This document shows positions 7,477-10,822 of a stretch of DNA of 10,822 nt, in pieces. The notes under the pieces are model-generated. The model had not been told where the DNA came from. It did not search any database and saw nothing but the letters and a program-made list of their open reading frames with translations. The stretch lies in assembly GCA_022563775.1 (NCBI GenBank), contig JADFMS010000046.1:1-10822 (forward strand). Direction: 5' to 3'. The first letter of the stretch is position 1. Every line of letters begins with the position of its first letter. Source of the DNA: Fidelibacterota bacterium. Its GTDB lineage: Bacteria > Marinisomatota > SORT01. The position numbers and the translations under genes are program-made.

Positions 7477-8331
7477 TTGAAAGTATTTTTAATTTCTCCT
7501 GAAATAACACCGTTCGCCGAGACCGGTATCACCGGGCAATTCTCGAGGAATTATCCCGTTCAACTTCAGGAAGAAAAGCATGACATAAGATTGATAATGC
7601 CTAAATATCCTTTCATCAGCGACAGAAAGTACACACTAAGAGAGGTTATCCGTCTGAGAGAAATCCCTGTCGAATGGAATTCAGATTCCAGAATCGCGAA
7701 TATTAAATCGGGTTTCGTTCCTGATTCTAAGGTACAGGTATATTTCCTTGGTGAGGAGAACTTCTTCGTTTCTGTGGACGAAAGGATTTATAAAGCGAAA
7801 GGATCACGGAAAGCTTTAGAAGATACTGACATCCGGTTTGCGTTCTTCTGTAAGGCATCGCTTGAAAGTCTGAAATATCTGCACTGGCAGCCTGATGTAA
7901 TTCACTGCTGCGGATGGTCAACCGCTTTCGTTCCTATAATGCTGAAAACCCTTTTCAAAGACGACCCCTTTTACAAGGATATTAAAGTGGTTTTTAACTT
8001 ATTTTCATCGAAGGAAATTTCCTTATTCTCTGAAAACTCTCTTAATCTTGCAAAAATTGAAACCGGAACTGAAGATGATAATTTGTTATTATTTGATAAA
8101 AAGAGGAATTTCAGTCCAATACTTGCCGGGTTGAGCTACTCTGATTTTGTGATTACTCTATCCTCCGCGAATTCTGATCCTGCCAAGGAGCTCAAATCCA
8201 TCCCTATCTTCGCTAAAGCTATCAAAGATAAAAAAGATAAGTATAAGACTATTGCGATGCGGTCTGATTCTGTCGAAGCATACGAAAAAGTCACCGCATC
8301 TATCCTTGATGTTTACAATAGCCTTGTCTGA
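7477..8331 (+). CDS. Single-domain GT5-fold 'glycogen/starch synthase-like' protein, probably not catalytic
   Basis: The 284 residues match only the N-terminal GT5 domain of glycogen synthase (usual full length about 480); the C-terminal GT-B half is absent. Recognisable parts are MKVFLISPEITPFAETG (family: SSEVAPFAKTGGLGDV), HDIRLIMPKYPFI (37-47), REVIRL, VQVYFL and PDVIHCCGWSTAFVP (139-153; family DVIHAHDWHTALVP). The ADP-glucose lysine-Gly-Gly motif is replaced by ETGITG (15-20), and the second His of HxHDW is Cys145. Synthase activity is therefore unlikely. It resembles the short 'glycogen/starch synthase' proteins of Bacteroidetes that, as I recall, sit beside panC and a DUF4270 lipoprotein. 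The start is TTG at 7477, fixed by the conserved first strand; no clear Shine-Dalgarno. A role in sensing or binding a sugar nucleotide is speculation. Confidence 0.8.
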   Translation: MKVFLISPEITPFAETGITGQFSRNYPVQLQEEKHDIRLIMPKYPFISDRKYTLREVIRLREIPVEWNSDSRIANIKSGFVPDSKVQVYFLGEENFFVSVDERIYKAKGSRKALEDTDIRFAFFCKASLESLKYLHWQPDVIHCCGWSTAFVPIMLKTLFKDDPFYKDIKVVFNLFSSKEISLFSENSLNLAKIETGTEDDNLLLFDKKRNFSPILAGLSYSDFVITLSSANSDPAKELKSIPIFAKAIKDKKDKYKTIAMRSDSVEAYEKVTASILDVYNSLV

Positions 8332-8361
8332 AAATATACGTTTATTCACACTGAAATCTCA

Positions 8362-9627
8362 TTGAAATCCATTTTGTCAAACCGGAACACGCGGTCGTAC
8401 AACGTAAAAGCATTCGTAACTTTTATGCTATTTACCCTTATCTTTATATCGTGTGACACCACAGATTACGTTAACGATCTCGGAAGTGTCATATCTCCCG
8501 TAGATCAAGCGATATACCAAAAGATATTACACACATCAATATCGGACACTGCCGTAACCGTTCAATCCGAATGGGGAATTTCGAGAAGATTATTAGCCGG
8601 CACTTTTGATAATTATGAAACAATGTCGGTGCTTAAATTCAACGACTTCAGTGATTTACCGGATACGGTCAGAGACAATATATCGGACATCATATTGGAG
8701 TTTACTCTATCGAACACGATTGGAGATTCGTCCACCGGAACTATCGACCTGTTTTTATATGAAAACAACGTAGATTGGAAGGAAGATAATCTGAAATCAA
8801 AATCGTTTAATGATTTCATTCCTTCATCGGTTGACTTAATTGACAGCGCGACCGTTGCATGGGGATCGTCCGATTCAGTTTCTAATAAGATCACATTTGA
8901 TATCCCGATTGAACTCGCTGAAAGTTGGATGGATAGCTCTGCCACCAACGGAGTCATTCTAACTGCCTCCCCATCCGGATTTATTGCTTCATTTCACTCG
9001 AGGTACAGCAGTAAAATTGCTTTATTGCCCGCACTACAGGTAACCCACATGGAAGAAGGAGATACCTCCAGCACAACCACCCGAATTATTGCATCGGCGG
9101 ACGGTTACCTGCTGAACTTACTATCGGATTTACCTGATTCAGAGCCTGATAAGATATTGATAGGGGGAGGCGCCGCGTATAGAAGTATGGTGCTGATCGA
9201 TTCAAGCATGATAAATTCAATTCCGGTTAATGCTGCAATAGCAGATGCGAATTTAACTTTGACTATTGACCGCCAAAGTTCACTGCTGCCTTTTTCAAAC
9301 AGTGCGGTTAATGGAATCGGCATCAGGTTATTGTTTAATTTTGTTGAGTCGACGGGAGGAACGGATTCCCCGTTCGTCATCGATAAAACTGACTCAACCT
9401 CGGTTGCTCTGCCCACCGACGGAGATGAAATGATACTTGACCTGACCGGTATAATACAGCAGTGGGTGGCTGGAAACAGAGAAAATCTTGGCATCGCACT
9501 CTGGAGTAGAAATGAGACCAGCCAGCTGTTCAGAATTTCTTTTTATGGTCAGAACAGCAGTGTGAGCGACAGCGCGAAACCTAATATTGATATTTATTAT
9601 GTGAACTCTCCGGAGGATTCTGATTGA
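8362..9627 (+). CDS. Large lipoprotein with two DNRLRE-like halves (DUF4270-like position)
   Basis: Not identified with certainty. The 421 residues begin with a lipoprotein signal (basic N-terminus, hydrophobic 17-29, C31 after FIS). The mature part is rich in Ser, Asp and Thr and predicted beta. Two halves repeat one pattern: a strand pair near 90-116 (VLKFNDFSDLP, then DIILEFTL) resembles 277-302 (VLIDSSMINSIP, then ANLTLTID), and FDIPIELAESWMDSSATNGV (179-198) resembles LDLTGIIQQWVAGNRENLGI (359-378). This 'sheet, then amphipathic helix, then NxGI strand' is like DNRLRE/CBM96-type domains, which occur in secreted surface proteins. Its position after the GT5-like gene matches that of DUF4270 lipoproteins in Bacteroidetes. 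The start is TTG at 8362; TTG at 8374 is possible. The stop overlaps the start of the next gene, so the two are probably co-translated. Confidence 0.7.
   Translation: MKSILSNRNTRSYNVKAFVTFMLFTLIFISCDTTDYVNDLGSVISPVDQAIYQKILHTSISDTAVTVQSEWGISRRLLAGTFDNYETMSVLKFNDFSDLPDTVRDNISDIILEFTLSNTIGDSSTGTIDLFLYENNVDWKEDNLKSKSFNDFIPSSVDLIDSATVAWGSSDSVSNKITFDIPIELAESWMDSSATNGVILTASPSGFIASFHSRYSSKIALLPALQVTHMEEGDTSSTTTRIIASADGYLLNLLSDLPDSEPDKILIGGGAAYRSMVLIDSSMINSIPVNAAIADANLTLTIDRQSSLLPFSNSAVNGIGIRLLFNFVESTGGTDSPFVIDKTDSTSVALPTDGDEMILDLTGIIQQWVAGNRENLGIALWSRNETSQLFRISFYGQNSSVSDSAKPNIDIYYVNSPEDSD
9612..9616 (+). promoter_or_regulatory. Shine-Dalgarno GGAGG that fixes the TTG start of the barrel gene
   Basis: GGAGG lies seven bases before TTG 9624, inside the end of the preceding lipoprotein gene. 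It is the strongest ribosome binding site in the second operon and supports a TTG start with a TTGA overlap between stop and start. Confidence 0.75.
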
Positions 9628-9956
9628 AAATTAAACTGTCCCTGCAGTTATTGTTCGTAGTACTTCTTGCAGACTCGAACGTCGAGGCTGGAAGCTTATA
9701 CGGCAAATTTGGGGTCGGGGAGAGACAGTACATCAGTTCAGCCCGTTCCATCGGTATGGGTGGAATAAATCTCTCAATAAAAGACCGATACACCATGAGC
9801 AGGTGGAATCCTGCTCTTTGGGCATTCGTTTCACCGGTCAGGATAAATTTGCTGAGTACGACAAATTATAATGCTGTGTGTGGACGGCGGGAACTCAGGC
9901 ACTTTTACCGATTTTTCCGGATTCGGTATGGTACTGCCGATGGGATCAAAAATTAG
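9624..9956 (+). pseudogene. Outer-membrane beta-barrel protein, 5' part before a frameshift
   Basis: Encodes a signal peptide (MKIKLSLQLLFVVLLADSNVEA, cleavage likely after Ala22), then GSLYGKFGVGERQYISSARSIGMGG and RWNPALWAFVSP, the N-terminal pattern of FadL/PorV-like barrels in FCB bacteria (a 'MGG' followed by a 'NPA-W' motif). Family-like sequence stops around residue 86 (NYNAVC); after that this frame gives an Arg-rich, unrelated tail to the stop at 9954. The continuation is in the next frame from about 9880. The TTG start at 9624 overlaps the TGA of the lipoprotein gene and has a strong GGAGG upstream. The joined product would be about 395 residues, normal for such barrels. It may be a true pseudogene, a slipped allele or a sequencing/assembly indel. 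Confidence 0.75.
9856..9890 (+). other. Frameshift zone at a TG dinucleotide repeat
   Basis: The downstream frame is closed by TGA at 9853-9855, and family-like sequence leaves the upstream frame near 9880, so the indel lies between. Four TG units sit at 9875-9882. Restoring one TG, or removing one base, rejoins the two frames as NYNAVC-VDGGNSG without a stop. Confidence 0.7.
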
Positions 9957-10809
9957 TGTAGGGGGAGGTGTATATCCCATTTCAAACTCGAATTATGAAT
10001 TATTTCGAGATGGAATAGTCAATGATGAATCATGGAAGTTGACCATTAAAGGAAGAGGCGGTATAAACGGCTTCGGCCTTGGTTTTGGATATAAGTTCAA
10101 TGATGACTTTTCGATAGGGCTTAAAAACGATTGGGTATTCGGTAACAAAACAGAAGAATGGAAAACAATATTTGATAATGGATTATTCAATGACACCGAA
10201 TTCACGAGGTTGACTTCTTTTGACGGTACTCTATGGACTTTTGGAATTTTTAACTCCCGTGGGAAATTTAATTTTGCTGCCTCAGCGTCAATCCCATTCG
10301 AATTTGATATTAAGAAGGAGATCGAATCAGCTCACTCTGCAAATTCGAAAGACCCTGCAAAGAATATCGACTTTCCCGCTGAGTGGAGGTTCGGCGTTAG
10401 CTATGATCCTGGTGAAAATTACGTTGCGGGAATTGATTATCAGTTTAGCGATTGGAAATCATTAGAGAATGATTTTGATGGTAATTTTGGGAGAGCGTAT
10501 GATATATTCGGTGGAATTGAACGCAAATCAAGCCCTGCAGCGGAATCATTTCTGAAACGAATCGCTTTAAGGGCGGGGCTTGGATATCGTCAGCTCTATG
10601 TCAGGAGCTTGAGCGGCAGTAGGATAGTTGAGACTTCAGGTTCCACAGGTTTTGGGATACCGATGCATGGTGGTAAGGAATTTATCGATATTGGAGTCTC
10701 TTTTGTTCTCAGAAAGAGCGGAGCGGCAAGTGATTTAAAGGAGAACAGCGTATCGATAGTATTGGGATATTCAGCCGGTGAACTCTGGTTTGTACGCAGA
10801 AAGAGATAA
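9871..10809 (+). CDS. Outer-membrane beta-barrel protein, main 3' part after the frameshift
   Basis: The body of the same barrel protein in the +1-shifted frame. Real sequence begins near VDGGNSGTFTDFSGFGMVLPMG; the ATG at 9871 is just the first Met of the frame and has no ribosome binding site. The 312 residues alternate short amphipathic strands with Gly/Asn/Asp turns, for example GFGLGFGYKFNDDFSIGLKN and WRFGVSYDPGENYVAGIDYQ, as in outer-membrane barrels. The C-terminus ends in ELWFVRRKR, and I recall similar WF-plus-basic endings in such FCB proteins. No substrate can be inferred; the FadL-like fold suggests transport of a hydrophobic compound or a structural role. On its own the fragment lacks a signal peptide and would not be exported. 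Confidence 0.75.
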   Translation: MLCVDGGNSGTFTDFSGFGMVLPMGSKISVGGGVYPISNSNYELFRDGIVNDESWKLTIKGRGGINGFGLGFGYKFNDDFSIGLKNDWVFGNKTEEWKTIFDNGLFNDTEFTRLTSFDGTLWTFGIFNSRGKFNFAASASIPFEFDIKKEIESAHSANSKDPAKNIDFPAEWRFGVSYDPGENYVAGIDYQFSDWKSLENDFDGNFGRAYDIFGGIERKSSPAAESFLKRIALRAGLGYRQLYVRSLSGSRIVETSGSTGFGIPMHGGKEFIDIGVSFVLRKSGAASDLKENSVSIVLGYSAGELWFVRRKR

Positions 10810-10822
10810 TTTATTAAATAAC
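10810..10822 (+). other. Window end after the barrel gene
   Basis: Thirteen AT-rich bases after the stop codon. No terminator hairpin fits in this stretch, so whether the operon ends here cannot be judged. Confidence 0.5.

Noticed and set aside
9105..9494. Reverse-strand open frame of 129 codons inside the large lipoprotein gene
   Set aside because: Shadow of the Ser/Asp-rich forward frame; the translation has no signal, domain or context.

Overview
The window reads almost wall to wall on the + strand. It looks like a chromosomal segment of a Gram-negative, rod-shaped bacterium, most likely of the Fibrobacteres-Chlorobi-Bacteroidetes (FCB) superphylum or a relative such as Marinimicrobia or Ignavibacteria. 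The reasons are the order purH-mreB-mreC-mreD-mrdA-rodA, two lipoprotein signal peptides, an outer-membrane barrel gene, and a short single-domain GT5 'glycogen synthase-like' protein next to a lipoprotein, an arrangement I associate with Bacteroidetes-type genomes. The phylum call is an inference from recall; no 16S or other marker is present.

Region 1 (1-1230) is the 3' four-fifths of purH, the bifunctional last enzyme of IMP synthesis; its start lies outside the window. Region 2 (1248-6639) is a complete elongasome operon: mreB (actin-like filament), mreC and mreD (membrane scaffold), mrdA (PBP2 transpeptidase) and rodA (SEDS glycosyltransferase). Gaps between genes are 0-24 bases, so the genes are almost certainly co-transcribed, possibly with purH. 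Together they build the lateral wall peptidoglycan of a rod cell.

Region 3 (6640-6763) is the only sizeable intergenic gap. It holds a weak inverted repeat at the end of rodA and a candidate promoter. Region 4 (6764-10809) looks like a second, less standard envelope operon: a CpoB/YbgF-like TPR lipoprotein, a truncated GT5-fold protein that has lost its nucleotide-sugar motif, a large lipoprotein with two DNRLRE-like halves, and an outer-membrane beta-barrel gene overlapping it by four bases. The last three genes all appear to start with TTG. The barrel gene is interrupted by a frameshift near a short TG repeat, so it is either a pseudogene, a slipped allele or a sequence error.

The elongasome genes are conventional. 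The points most worth a second look are the Cys3-His cluster by the PBP2 active site, the GT5 pseudo-enzyme and its lipoprotein partner, and the lipoprotein-barrel pair. I see no CRISPR array, tRNA, rRNA, insertion sequence or phage gene.
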